From: Paenibacillus lutrae
Lineage (GTDB): Bacteria > Bacillota > Bacilli > Paenibacillales > NBRC-103111
Length of the DNA stretch: 64,000 nt
Direction of reading: 5' to 3'
NCBI RefSeq assembly: GCF_009757775.1
Contig: NZ_RHLK01000013.1
Coordinates: 90,212-154,211 of the forward strand
Shown: in pieces, positions 42,387 through 51,096 of the stretch
How the letters are laid out: each line of letters starts with the position of its first letter
Numbering within the stretch: the stretch's first letter is position 1
Made by a program: the position numbers and the translations under genes
The notes under the pieces: model-generated
The model's input: only the letters and a program-made list of their open reading frames with translations
Database searches by the model: none
What the model was told of the DNA's origin: nothing

Positions 42387-44225
42387 TTACTTGCCGCCCT
42401 TTAGACCATATTGATTTTCAACCGCTTTATTCGCAGTCTGCTCGGTCGCTTTCTCGACCACTTGCTGCTGATTGGCTACCCTATCCAGATTGCTCTGGTT
42501 TTCCAGCAGGCGGTCGAATTGTCTCTGCGTCACTTGGTTTCCGCGGTTATTCCATTGATTTAACGTATTGTTATTTACGGCATTCGGATTGATTTCCCCG
42601 TTCTGCCACATCCGGTCCAAAGATCGGTTCGTGATCTGTCTCTGACTGACATTGGCATCACTGAATCCCGGTGCCGTGACTCTGACTTCATCGACTGTTG
42701 TGCCGATATCTCTATCCAGGCGAACCTGGTTCAATCTCGTTCTAAAGATAGGCTGGATAATAAAGGCTTTGATGAAGCTTGTCTGAGCGGCTTCTCCGTA
42801 TTTAGGCTTTTCGCCTTTGATAAAAGGAGTAACGAAAATACCCTCGGCAAAGCTGACTACGGAGTTGGCCATCCGCTTACCGAATGTGCTGACTGCTTCC
42901 GACCCGAGCACATTGGCCACTTTGTCGATAACCAGCGCGCCTACGAAGCTCTCCACTCCCATTTGAAGATATTCCGTGGAGGTAGGGAGCTTTCCTTCGA
43001 AAGCTACTTTAACGGCCAGATTGATTCCAAAGTTAGAGAACATCGTGACATTAAAGCTTTTGCTGATTAAGGTCTTGCCGAACGCAGTTGCTGCGTTCAT
43101 GAACGTTTCCTTAATCGTAGCCCCCCGAAGCGCGGATAATCCGTTCCGCACGCTGGTAAACGTACCGCGGGAGTAAGCGACGATCCGGGAACCGATGCTG
43201 CTCATTGCGCCTTTGAACCCGGATGTTCTGAAGAGCTGGATTCCTCCGCGTATAGCTCCTACTACGCCGGACTGGAGTACCGCGATTGTACTGATCGCAC
43301 CTAATGCACCAATACCGATTCCCTTAGTCCAGCTAAAGTTCTCACCGGACATGATGCCATAAATGCCGCCTGCCACAATACCGACGACAGCTGCGGCGAT
43401 AAGCACAGGTGCCCCGATGGTTACACCGATTATAGCGGCCCCGATTACAACGACACCAATGACGATGGCCGCTCCAATGGCTCCGGCCACACTTCCTTTG
43501 GCAAAATCTGTTGCTTTATCCCATAAAGTTTCGTACCAGGGCTTATCAGGCTCCTTGGTCTTACCGGAATCGGTTTTACTCGGATCTATTTCTCCGGCAT
43601 CCGTGCCTGCACCCGGGTCCAGCTTTGGAGGATTGAGTTTATTGCCTGACGGTGAATTTCCGTCTCCTTGTTGTCCATCCGGATTGAGGGGGTCGGCATT
43701 CAGGTCTCCTTGTCCGCCGGCACTCCCGTCTCCCTCCGGATTTCCTTTGCCTTCGGGGTTTCCATCGGCACCGGGGCTGCCATCCCCACCGGGCTGGCCC
43801 TCGCCGCCCGGTGAACCGTCAGCGCCAGGCTGGCCATCTGCGCCCGGGTTGTTTGAGCCGCCGGGATTTGCTCCCGGCGAGCCGCCGGTTCCCGGGGTTG
43901 TTCCACCCGGATTTGTCTTGCCGTTGTCCGTGCTGCCGTCCCCGTTTCCTGTTTCGTCTGAACCGGGAGAATCTTTACCTCCCGGAGTATCTTCGCCGCC
44001 AGGCGTCTCATCGCCGTTAGGATCGTTGGGATCTGGCGCCATATCAGCCGGATTGGCTGTTTCGACCCGGATGTTGTCTTGTCCTTCGGATTGTTTGGGA
44101 GTAAGGGTCCGGGAATCATAGCCTACATCAATATCCCGCGCCGCTGCCGATAGTACAGTCAGGCAGGCGGTTGCCAAGAGCATCACTATCAAAGGAAGTG
44201 CCAGCCTGATCAGTCTACGGTACAT
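42387..44225 (-). CDS. Exported glycine-rich protein with hydrophobic core, unknown function
   Basis: A 612-residue protein that I do not recognise. A signal peptide (about residues 1-28, ending LSAAA) is followed by about 150 residues of Gly/Pro/Asp/Asn-rich low-complexity sequence with collagen-like Gly-x-y runs (GADGQPGADGSPGGEGQPGG). A hydrophobic stretch at about 225-330 contains several long helices (AIGAAIVIGVVVIGAAIIGV), then a mixed helical region with a basic part. The C terminus is Asn/Gln-rich (NNNTLNQWNNRGNQVTQRQF). This layout, a long flexible surface arm, a membrane-like core and a distinct C-terminal part, recalls surface or toxin-delivery proteins, but no toxin domain is identifiable. 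GAGAGGGG precedes ATG 44225. Confidence 0.7.
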   Translation of the reverse strand: MYRRLIRLALPLIVMLLATACLTVLSAAARDIDVGYDSRTLTPKQSEGQDNIRVETANPADMAPDPNDPNGDETPGGEDTPGGKDSPGSDETGNGDGSTDNGKTNPGGTTPGTGGSPGANPGGSNNPGADGQPGADGSPGGEGQPGGDGSPGADGNPEGKGNPEGDGSAGGQGDLNADPLNPDGQQGDGNSPSGNKLNPPKLDPGAGTDAGEIDPSKTDSGKTKEPDKPWYETLWDKATDFAKGSVAGAIGAAIVIGVVVIGAAIIGVTIGAPVLIAAAVVGIVAGGIYGIMSGENFSWTKGIGIGALGAISTIAVLQSGVVGAIRGGIQLFRTSGFKGAMSSIGSRIVAYSRGTFTSVRNGLSALRGATIKETFMNAATAFGKTLISKSFNVTMFSNFGINLAVKVAFEGKLPTSTEYLQMGVESFVGALVIDKVANVLGSEAVSTFGKRMANSVVSFAEGIFVTPFIKGEKPKYGEAAQTSFIKAFIIQPIFRTRLNQVRLDRDIGTTVDEVRVTAPGFSDANVSQRQITNRSLDRMWQNGEINPNAVNNNTLNQWNNRGNQVTQRQFDRLLENQSNLDRVANQQQVVEKATEQTANKAVENQYGLKGGK

Positions 44226-44283
44226 AAATAGTCCCCTCTCTTCAAAAAAATCAAAGTCTTCCCCGTTGTCGGACGGGGAGACT

Positions 44284-44682
44284 TTATGGATCCTCTTTCG
44301 GTTCTTTACGGATCGTAACCTCTGAGGTAATAGGTATGGATAGCCCTGTGGTATCGAACAATTGGCTGTTCGTCAAAAGCGGGGCTTCCAGGGTAACGGA
44401 GACCGTTACATAGGTATTGTCCCCTCCGCCGGAATAACTGCGGCTGACATCTTTTACGACATAGCCAGTGGCAATATTCCGTGCGGCTATATCATAATCC
44501 GTATCCATGATATCCTCGGTCATCGCTGCCCGGGCACCTTCCATCGCCGCTGCTTTGGCCGTAATGGCCGTGCTGGCGGCGAGGGCAAACTGCCAGACGA
44601 TCAGAATCATAAGCAGGAACAGCGGAAGCACGCCAATAAGCTCTATAGCCTGGGAGCCTCTTTCATTTCGAAGCCACTTCAT
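44284..44682 (-). CDS. tadE: TadE-like pseudopilin
   Basis: Minor pilin of the Tad system, 132 aa from ATG 44682 (MKWLRNERGSQAIELIGVLP). The cleavage site is RG before SQAIE, with the conserved Glu at position 5 of the mature protein. A hydrophobic helix (GVLPLFLLMILIVWQFALAA) is followed by the TadE-type AKAAAMEGARAAM segment. The extracellular part is short and beta-rich. I chose 44682 because AGGTGA precedes it; the frame is open to 44736, which would overlap the Flp gene. Confidence 0.88.
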   Translation of the reverse strand: MKWLRNERGSQAIELIGVLPLFLLMILIVWQFALAASTAITAKAAAMEGARAAMTEDIMDTDYDIAARNIATGYVVKDVSRSYSGGGDNTYVTVSVTLEAPLLTNSQLFDTTGLSIPITSEVTIRKEPKEDP

Positions 44683-44707
44683 ACCGTCACCTGACTTCTG
44701 TGTTCTA

Positions 44708-44923
44708 CTAAATTTTAATCTTATCGATAAATTCATTTAGCTTTCCCACCAGTTTTTCGGCAATTCCGCCATCTCCAAATGCGCTGATCAGCGCCATAAT
44801 CAGAACAACCACGAGTGCGGCTACGCCGATATATTCAATAGCTTGCGCGCCTTTCTGGTTGCGTAGGGGCTGTATGGTACGCTGACCAGCGGCATATAGC
44901 CATGTTCCTAGCTGCTTTCTCAT
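44708..44923 (-). CDS. flp: Flp-type major pilin
   Basis: Short prepilin of 71 aa that forms the Tad pilus fibre. The leader is followed by QKG and the mature N terminus AQAIEYIGVAALVVVLIMAL, with the Flp hallmark Glu5-Tyr6. The remainder is a short hydrophilic helix (AEKLVGKLNEFIDKIKI). GGAGGTGA lies eight bases before ATG 44923; GTG 44932 is in frame but inside that site. It is the only Flp pilin I see in this cluster. Confidence 0.92.
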   Translation of the reverse strand: MRKQLGTWLYAAGQRTIQPLRNQKGAQAIEYIGVAALVVVLIMALISAFGDGGIAEKLVGKLNEFIDKIKI

Positions 44924-45020
44924 GTATGTCACCTCCTTTCAAGTGCAGGTAAGTATTCAGGATGGAAGCTGCTTTGATTTCGTAGGCAATGGGGCTCGAC
45001 CAATAATCAGTAATCAGTAA

Positions 45021-45950
45021 TCAGCTAAAGGCACTCCAATCGATTCCGATTCCCTCGGGGTTGTAAATAAAGTTAAGCACCAGCAATCCCATCACACAGA
45101 GCAGGACGGCCGGGAGGATGACGAACGTTGTAATCATCGTTACTTTGGGGCCTGCTTTAGCCGCACGTTCCTTGACATAGCCAATCCGGGATTCCCGCAT
45201 ATCTTTGGCTAGAATTTTGAACGTATTGGCGATAGGCACGCCCAGCTTGCTGCCCTGGATAAGGGAAAGAACCAGCGTCTCCAGCTCTTTGCACTGATTG
45301 CGGTTCATCATCCGCATGTAAGCATCTTCACGGGGAACGCCTACGTCCAGTTCCTGCTGGAAGCGGGTCAGCTCCTCGCTCAGCGGTCCCTCCATATTGC
45401 GCGTAATCTGCTTGATGGCAGGGTCCATCGGTACGCCGGCTTGTAAGGTTACGCTCATGGTATCCATAAAATCAGGCAGTTCAATCCCGATCTGCTGCTG
45501 CCGGTTCGATGCGGCTGAACGGATCCATACGATCGGGAGGAAGAGTCCTGCCAGGATGAGCAGGATCTGGACAATTCCTCCGAGGCCGAGCCAGGATAGG
45601 AAGGTGCCGATCAGGAGTCCCATGAACAAGCATAGAAACCGGAAGCCGTGGAAAGAGTCGAGCGTCAGCCCGTTCGGATGGCCGGCAAGCGCGATCCTTC
45701 TCTCCAGGTCCCTGTCGCTTACGAATAATTTAAACCGTTTCCCGAGAGGAGAAAGGCGGTCCGACCACCGGAAGACAGCGGCTTTAAACTTGTCGGATGC
45801 TTTCTGCCTTTTGCGTTTAGGTGTGATCTTAATAATTTGGAGCTGCTGGAGCAGCCCGATTCTTTTAACCTGCAGGCGCCATAGCGATAATGCGAATACG
45901 ACCCAGCTGATAAGTGCGGCTGCCAGCAGTACATAAATCCAGGTGAGCAT
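45021..45950 (-). CDS. tadC: Tad pilus inner-membrane platform protein TadC
   Basis: GspF/PilC-family membrane protein, 309 aa. The type II secretion F domain lies at about residues 160-290 (LPDFMDTMSVTLQAGVPMDP, LETLVLSLIQGSKLGVPIAN). It has an N-terminal helix, a cytoplasmic region and two or three further helices. With TadB it forms the base on which the TadA ATPase turns. It is preceded by tadB with a four-base gap and followed by the Flp gene. Confidence 0.92.
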   Translation of the reverse strand: MLTWIYVLLAAALISWVVFALSLWRLQVKRIGLLQQLQIIKITPKRKRQKASDKFKAAVFRWSDRLSPLGKRFKLFVSDRDLERRIALAGHPNGLTLDSFHGFRFLCLFMGLLIGTFLSWLGLGGIVQILLILAGLFLPIVWIRSAASNRQQQIGIELPDFMDTMSVTLQAGVPMDPAIKQITRNMEGPLSEELTRFQQELDVGVPREDAYMRMMNRNQCKELETLVLSLIQGSKLGVPIANTFKILAKDMRESRIGYVKERAAKAGPKVTMITTFVILPAVLLCVMGLLVLNFIYNPEGIGIDWSAFS

Positions 45951-45954
45951 GCAA

Positions 45955-46896
45955 TCACGCCTTTATATGAGAAACTTTACGGATAAGAACGAAGCCAACC
46001 AGCATCATAACGACGACCACAGCAAGCAGAATCAGTCCCGGCAGCGTGAAAATCGGCATAATGAAGCCCTTGAATACGGTATTGAACACGATCACAAGGA
46101 ACAGCGGCATCACGGCAAGGGAAATCGCGATATAGCGGGACTCCGCTGTCTGGTTGCTGATTTCCTTGTTCATTCGGGAACGCTCTTCCAGCGTTTTCGC
46201 CAAATGATCGAGAGCTTGGCTCAGGTTGCCTCCTGCCTTGCGCTGAACAAGAATGGTCTGCGTCAAGAGCTGGATATCTTTACTGGTAAATCGCTCATGC
46301 AGTCTTTCCAGCACCTCATCCAGTGTCGTGCCTATCTGGAGTTCGCTGGACATGGACATGAACAGCGGACCCGCCGGAGCTTTGAGCTCCTTGGCTACCA
46401 TCTCAATGCCCTGCTGGATGCTGAGTCCGGCCCGCACCGAGCTGGATAACATCCGGCACACTTCAGGCAGCTGGCGGTTGATCTGCTCGGCATACTTCAG
46501 CCGCCGGCCCTTCAGCCACTGCTTAGCGCAGATGCGGACTCCGAAGTATCCGGCGATAAGGTTATACGGAGCTTTCAGGTCAAGCAGCGAAGTAAGCAGC
46601 ACGGTCACGACTGCAAACAGAGCCAGCCGGATCAGCAGCCAATGCGCCGGAGAGAGCTTCAGATCGGCGCTCCGGAGCTGATCCTCCCATTCTCTGCCGT
46701 ACTCAGTCCGGTTGAGCCTTTGCTGGGCCCGCCGCAGCGAGGAATCCTTCTTCAGCGCATGCTCGGCATAGAGCGGCCTGAGCTGTTTATTCAGCGCGTT
46801 CTGCCGTTTGCGGGAAGAGGTAATCTCTGCAACCGCCAGTACGCCGAACAGGACGGTCAGGAACACGGCTCCATAGAGCAGCCATTCATCCTGCAT
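45955..46896 (-). CDS. tadB: Tad pilus inner-membrane platform protein TadB
   Basis: GspF-family membrane protein, 313 aa, with the F domain at about residues 140-260 (LPEVCRMLSSSVRAGLSIQQ, QTILVQRKAGGNLSQALDHL) and helices at the N terminus, middle and C terminus. It overlaps the tadA ATPase gene by 11 bases. As the partner of TadC it belongs to the pilus assembly platform in the membrane. Confidence 0.93.
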   Translation of the reverse strand: MQDEWLLYGAVFLTVLFGVLAVAEITSSRKRQNALNKQLRPLYAEHALKKDSSLRRAQQRLNRTEYGREWEDQLRSADLKLSPAHWLLIRLALFAVVTVLLTSLLDLKAPYNLIAGYFGVRICAKQWLKGRRLKYAEQINRQLPEVCRMLSSSVRAGLSIQQGIEMVAKELKAPAGPLFMSMSSELQIGTTLDEVLERLHERFTSKDIQLLTQTILVQRKAGGNLSQALDHLAKTLEERSRMNKEISNQTAESRYIAISLAVMPLFLVIVFNTVFKGFIMPIFTLPGLILLAVVVVMMLVGFVLIRKVSHIKA

Positions 46897-48232
46897 GGTT
46901 CATCGAGCCTCCCTTCGGAGAGAAGAAATCGCTTGGCAGCTCATTTCCGAAGGAACGGATCCGGTTCGCGCAGTCGGGCACATAACCGGTGGCTTCGAAG
47001 TTTCCGATAATGCGGCCGTTTAATTCAACACTCTTGCGGTTAAATACGAAAATTTCCTTCAAATTAAGTTGTCCGTCTTGTGTGACCGCTTCCGCTATCG
47101 AGACAATCCTCCGTGTGCCGTCCGTCAGACGAAGCGTCTGCACGACCAGATGAATGGCCGCCGATATGAACGGACGAACGACCTCTGCCGTCATAGACGA
47201 ATTGTTCATCAAGATCATGGCTTCGATCCGGGACATGGCATCCTGCGGTGTATTGGCATGGATCGTCGTAAGCGAGCCTTCGTGACCCGTATTCATGGCC
47301 TGGAGCATGTCCATGGCTTCGCCGCCACGAACCTCGCCGACGATGATCCGGTCGGGCCGCATCCGCAGCGCATTGCGGACGAGCTGGCGGATCGTGATCT
47401 CGCCGGAGCCTTCCATGTTCGCCGGCCGTGCTTCCAGCGATACGACATTCTTGCGGCCGAGCCGCAGCTCCGCCATATCCTCAATAGTGATGATCCGCTC
47501 GCCTAACGGAATGGCAGCGGAGACCACATTGAGCAGGGTCGTTTTGCCGCTTCCGGTTCCTCCGGAGATGATGATGTTCAGCTTCGAAGCGGCAGCCATC
47601 TCCAGGAACTGGGCCATCTGCGGCGATAAGGTCTGGAATCCGATGAGGTCATTCATCGAATAAGGGTCTTTCTTGAACTTCCGGATCGTCAGCACCGGCC
47701 CGTGCAGGGCAACAGGCGGAATGGCGGCATTCACACGGCTGCCATCTTCCAGCCGCCCGTCCACAAGCGGAGAACTCTCATCGATCCGGCGTCCGATAGG
47801 AGCCACGATCCGGTCGATAATATGCCGGATATGATCGTGATTTTTGAAAGTTACATCCGAGAGTGTAATGGTACCTCTTCGTTCGATATAGACTTCGTTG
47901 GGCCCGTTCACCATAATCTCGGTGATGTCTTCCTCCCGGAGAAGCGGTTCAAGAGGACCGAAGCCGACGGAGTCATTGAGAATCATGTTCAAGAGATCCG
48001 TTTTATCCTGCTGGGTGATGATGACCTTCTCTTGTTCGAGCATCTCCGTAATGAGTTTCTCGATCGTTTTGCGCTTCTGATAGATCGGCAGCTTGATAAG
48101 ATGATCCAGATTGGTCTCCTTCAGGAGACGGTCCTTGTAATGCTGGAACAGGAAGTCCAGATAATCCTCAGAAGTTTTCTCCACCTGGACCTGCTCATCA
48201 AGTCTGCTACTGAGCTTTTGGAAGATGGACAT
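46886..48232 (-). CDS. tadA: Tad pilus assembly ATPase TadA/CpaF
   Basis: Hexameric secretion ATPase that powers extension, and in Tad systems also retraction, of the pilus. Length is 448 aa. Walker A is SGGTGSGKTTLLN at about residues 216-228. The Asp and His boxes are present (EDMAELRLG, MNTGHEGSLTTIHAN), and Walker B lies in RPDRIIVGEVRGGEAMDM. The N-terminal domain carries the CpaF sequence EPLLREEDITEIMVNGPNE. It overlaps tadZ by 26 bases. Confidence 0.96.
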   Translation of the reverse strand: MSIFQKLSSRLDEQVQVEKTSEDYLDFLFQHYKDRLLKETNLDHLIKLPIYQKRKTIEKLITEMLEQEKVIITQQDKTDLLNMILNDSVGFGPLEPLLREEDITEIMVNGPNEVYIERRGTITLSDVTFKNHDHIRHIIDRIVAPIGRRIDESSPLVDGRLEDGSRVNAAIPPVALHGPVLTIRKFKKDPYSMNDLIGFQTLSPQMAQFLEMAAASKLNIIISGGTGSGKTTLLNVVSAAIPLGERIITIEDMAELRLGRKNVVSLEARPANMEGSGEITIRQLVRNALRMRPDRIIVGEVRGGEAMDMLQAMNTGHEGSLTTIHANTPQDAMSRIEAMILMNNSSMTAEVVRPFISAAIHLVVQTLRLTDGTRRIVSIAEAVTQDGQLNLKEIFVFNRKSVELNGRIIGNFEATGYVPDCANRIRSFGNELPSDFFSPKGGSMNHAG

Positions 48233-49409
48233 GCTTATCGCCTCCCATAGCTACCAGTAAGTCGGAGGTTAATCCGGCCAGATCGCGGACAGGCCCTTTC
48301 AGCTTCTTATCCTTGAGCTGGAACGACAGCGGCTCGCCCAGGTTGAAGTGAGACTGGAGTCCTTTGAAATCATCCGATATCTTGCTGATGATCGGAAGGC
48401 TGCTCATTTTGCTTAAATCATCGAGTGAGATATCCTGCTTCTTGCTGAATTTATTGACCACAAGAGCCACGATATCTTCTTTGAGCAGATGGTAGCGGTC
48501 GAGAATATTGAGCACATCTTTCATGCGGACAATAGATGGACGCTCGAGATTAACGACATACAGAATCTTGTCGGACTGGCTTAAAGCACTGATCGATATC
48601 TCATTGAGCTCTTTGGGCACGTCGAGAATGATGCAGTCAAAATGCTGGCGGCAGGCCGACAGTAAGAGCTCGATATCCTCGCTGTGGAACATTTCCGCTT
48701 CCTGCGGATGATTGGGCGACAGCAGAATGCTGAGCGGAGACGCCTCCGTTCTGCTGATCACGTTGTTAAGCTGGCTGAAGGTAAGCTCTTGGAGAACAGA
48801 CTTCAAATCCCCAATATTCCGGTCATGCTTTAAGTTGAAAAGATGCTGAATACTGCCGAACTGCAGATTCAGATCGATTAACAGCGTGCGCATCTCGCTG
48901 TTGGCTGCGATAGCGTTCGCAAGGTTGGCAGCCAGGAAACTGGTGCCGGACCCGCCTTTACCGCTGTAGACCGAGATAACGGTTCCGGACAGCTCGGCTG
49001 CCGATGTCTTGCTCAGCTCCGATTTGTGGCGGTTCTGCTTCAGCGTCTGCTGAGCGCGCTCCAGCACCTTATCGAGCTGATCCAGCTCTTCCGGCACACG
49101 GATGACATCCGTAACCCCGCAGCGGTAAATTTCACGAAGCGTAGAGAAGTCCGCCTGCTTGCTCAGGAAAATAACGGGTGCGGTGCTGTTGACCTTGCGG
49201 ATCTGCTGGATCGTCTGGGCAACATGAGGGTTGTCCTCGGATTCAACAAGCAGGATCACGCGGGGTTCCCTCGGGTCAATTTGCAGCGCCGCCTCGCGTG
49301 GCTTGTCGATCAACTCTCCAACCGCCATGTTGTGAAAATGAATGTTCTGGGCGAGCTGCTGGGTCAGCCGGTTATCGTCGCAGACGATAGAGATTTTCGG
49401 AGCCGTCAT
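48207..49409 (-). CDS. tadZ: Pilus localisation ATPase TadZ/CpaE
   Basis: MinD/ParA-like protein of 400 aa that places the Tad machine in the cell. The N-terminal 130 residues are an atypical receiver-like domain (VILLVESEDNPHVAQTIQQI). The C-terminal ATPase has a deviant Walker A, YSGKGGSGTSFLAANLA, with the signature lysine kept and Thr followed by Ser. A GLDLN-like aspartate motif is seen as LLIDLNLQFG. It overlaps cpaB by four bases and tadA by 26. Confidence 0.92.
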   Translation of the reverse strand: MTAPKISIVCDDNRLTQQLAQNIHFHNMAVGELIDKPREAALQIDPREPRVILLVESEDNPHVAQTIQQIRKVNSTAPVIFLSKQADFSTLREIYRCGVTDVIRVPEELDQLDKVLERAQQTLKQNRHKSELSKTSAAELSGTVISVYSGKGGSGTSFLAANLANAIAANSEMRTLLIDLNLQFGSIQHLFNLKHDRNIGDLKSVLQELTFSQLNNVISRTEASPLSILLSPNHPQEAEMFHSEDIELLLSACRQHFDCIILDVPKELNEISISALSQSDKILYVVNLERPSIVRMKDVLNILDRYHLLKEDIVALVVNKFSKKQDISLDDLSKMSSLPIISKISDDFKGLQSHFNLGEPLSFQLKDKKLKGPVRDLAGLTSDLLVAMGGDKHVHLPKAQ

Positions 49410-50092
49410 TTTTTCTCAGCGCCTCCTTCTTTAGTTGCTTTCTGGGAGCCGCTCTTTAACACGCGGATCTCTTTGGCGTAATTAAGCCCCCATATCGCGC
49501 TTTTGGATTGCTCCAGAGTCAGGACGACTCCCATATTTACAATTTCATTATTGTTTTTCAGACCCACCGTGTTCACCGTAATATCTTTGAAAAGAACTTT
49601 CGTGATCCGTTTGTCACTCGGCCCGGAGGAATGGGGCTGTTCTTCGGCTTTGGGCGCATCTTCGGATTCATAAGTGACAATAAGATCTACTTTGTCCAGT
49701 GCACTAATCGTAGCATCGTCGAATACCGCTATAGGCGCCCGTAAAATAACTTGACGGTATTTATCGGACAGAATCGTGTCGTCCCGAAGGACGGTTGTCG
49801 TAAGGACTTCCCCTTTGGGGATAGGGACCATCGAGATCTTCCCCTTCAACTCATCTTTAGACTGGATCAGGGAGGGGAGCATGAATTTCTTCGGAATTTC
49901 TTTGGTCGCAATCAGGTTGTCCGGAATGGGTTTCCCGGCTTCGATATTGCCATCGGCTACATGAACCGTAACCATCTCGCCCAGACTTGCCTGGGTATTC
50001 GAGATGTAAGTGGAGAATAGCAGAATGGCAGCGACCGCCATTCCGATGGAGATGGTCATGAATAACAGGGCGCGTCTTTTCGTTTCGAACAT
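49406..50092 (-). CDS. cpaB: Flp pilus assembly protein CpaB/RcpC
   Basis: A 228-residue protein with one N-terminal membrane helix (ALLFMTISIGMAVAAILLF) and an SAF domain (MVTVHVADGNIEAGKPIPDN, KGEVLTTTVL). In Gram-negative Tad systems it works with the secretin. A Gram-positive cell has none, so the protein probably shapes a wall-side channel. A Lys/Glu-rich C-terminal tail ends the protein. Confidence 0.88.
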   Translation of the reverse strand: MFETKRRALLFMTISIGMAVAAILLFSTYISNTQASLGEMVTVHVADGNIEAGKPIPDNLIATKEIPKKFMLPSLIQSKDELKGKISMVPIPKGEVLTTTVLRDDTILSDKYRQVILRAPIAVFDDATISALDKVDLIVTYESEDAPKAEEQPHSSGPSDKRITKVLFKDITVNTVGLKNNNEIVNMGVVLTLEQSKSAIWGLNYAKEIRVLKSGSQKATKEGGAEKK

Positions 50093-50194
50093 GGATGGCT
50101 ACACCTCTACTGTGCTTTTGACGGAACATTTTTTTCGGAATATTTTCGGAATATAAGTGTTGGTATTGAAGCTAATATCCGGATTCATATCCTC

Positions 50195-50635
50195 TCATAA
50201 GCCTATAAGAATCAGGGTGGAGACAGCGATAAAGGGGGCCATAGGTAAATGGTCTACTCGTTTTGCACCGGACTTCTTCAATTTTTGTAAGAGTAGGACC
50301 GGCCAAGCGATGCACGCTGCCAGAATGAACGTAAGCATAAGAGCCTGCACCCCGAGTGTAAAACCTAGTGCCGCCCCGATCATCGCGAACAATTTAATGT
50401 CTCCGCCTCCGAGCTGCCCCTTACTGGCCATGGCAATGAGTAAACAAATCCCTCCTAGGCCTAGAGCCCCTCCCAAAGTTTGTGTCACACCCAAATCGCC
50501 AAGAAATAAATGGATGCCAACAAAATAAAGGAGACCCGGCAAGGTAAGCCAGTCATAAATAAGTCTGCGCCTCAAGTCCGTTATTACGGCCACAGTGAGA
50601 AGGACTAATAGAGGAAGCCAGACCCAGATGAACAA
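50195..50635 (-). CDS. tadV: Prepilin peptidase TadV/CpaA
   Basis: Membrane aspartic peptidase (A24) that cuts the leaders of Flp and TadE. Length is 146 aa from TTG 50635, chosen because AAGGAGGTG lies five bases upstream; the frame is open to 50725 without a ribosome site. The two catalytic aspartates are seen in VITDLRRRLI and in the GGGDIKLF motif (GxGD type). Five or six hydrophobic segments are present. There is no N-terminal methylase domain, as usual for TadV. It is the first gene of the Tad operon. Confidence 0.9.
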   Translation of the reverse strand: MFIWVWLPLLVLLTVAVITDLRRRLIYDWLTLPGLLYFVGIHLFLGDLGVTQTLGGALGLGGICLLIAMASKGQLGGGDIKLFAMIGAALGFTLGVQALMLTFILAACIAWPVLLLQKLKKSGAKRVDHLPMAPFIAVSTLILIGL

Positions 50636-51096
50636 CGCAGCACCTCCTTCACATCGTCTTCCTTTCCACAATATGGGTTGCATTACCACAAGGGATTCGA
50701 GATGAAACAGGGTTTTAAGACGCATTTTAACAAAAATGCAGTAAAAATAAGTTAAAAGGTACTTTTGAACTAGAATAAAAATGCATTATAAGAACCTTAG
50801 AACTAGATAAAATTGTTAATAAGTAATAGTTATAAAGTGGAAGCATAAAAGTAAGTAAGGCACTCTAGTTTAGAAGGCTGGAACCATTTTCCGATAGAAA
50901 AGAGAATGTGGAACTCATTTCATTTTCACAATTTGGACACATATTTTTAATCCAAGATTCAGTTTTGTTTAAGCTGTTTTTATTGTGGGCCCGCTATAGT
51001 AAGTACGAATTCTACAAAAGAAAGCAGTCTGACAAAAGAAGCTCTATCGGATGATTTTGTTGCTACATATTTTTTCTGACAAAGGAGGAGTCGACA
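50636..51096. other. Divergent regulatory region between the Tad operon and the Gld-type ABC operon
   Basis: AT-rich, 461 bases, no gene. It contains GCATTTT-AACA-AAAATGC (50722-50739), an inverted repeat. GAACTAGA occurs twice at 50767-50774 and 50800-50807, 33 bases apart. A minus-strand TATAAT lies at about 50786-50791 without a good -35. TATAGT near 50995 on the plus strand may be the -10 of the ABC operon. None is decisive. Confidence 0.4.

Noticed and set aside
43363..44121. A 252-residue Pro/Ser-rich plus-strand frame opposite the glycine-rich gene
   Set aside because: It is the mirror of the Gly-x-y repeats on the other strand and begins without a ribosome site.
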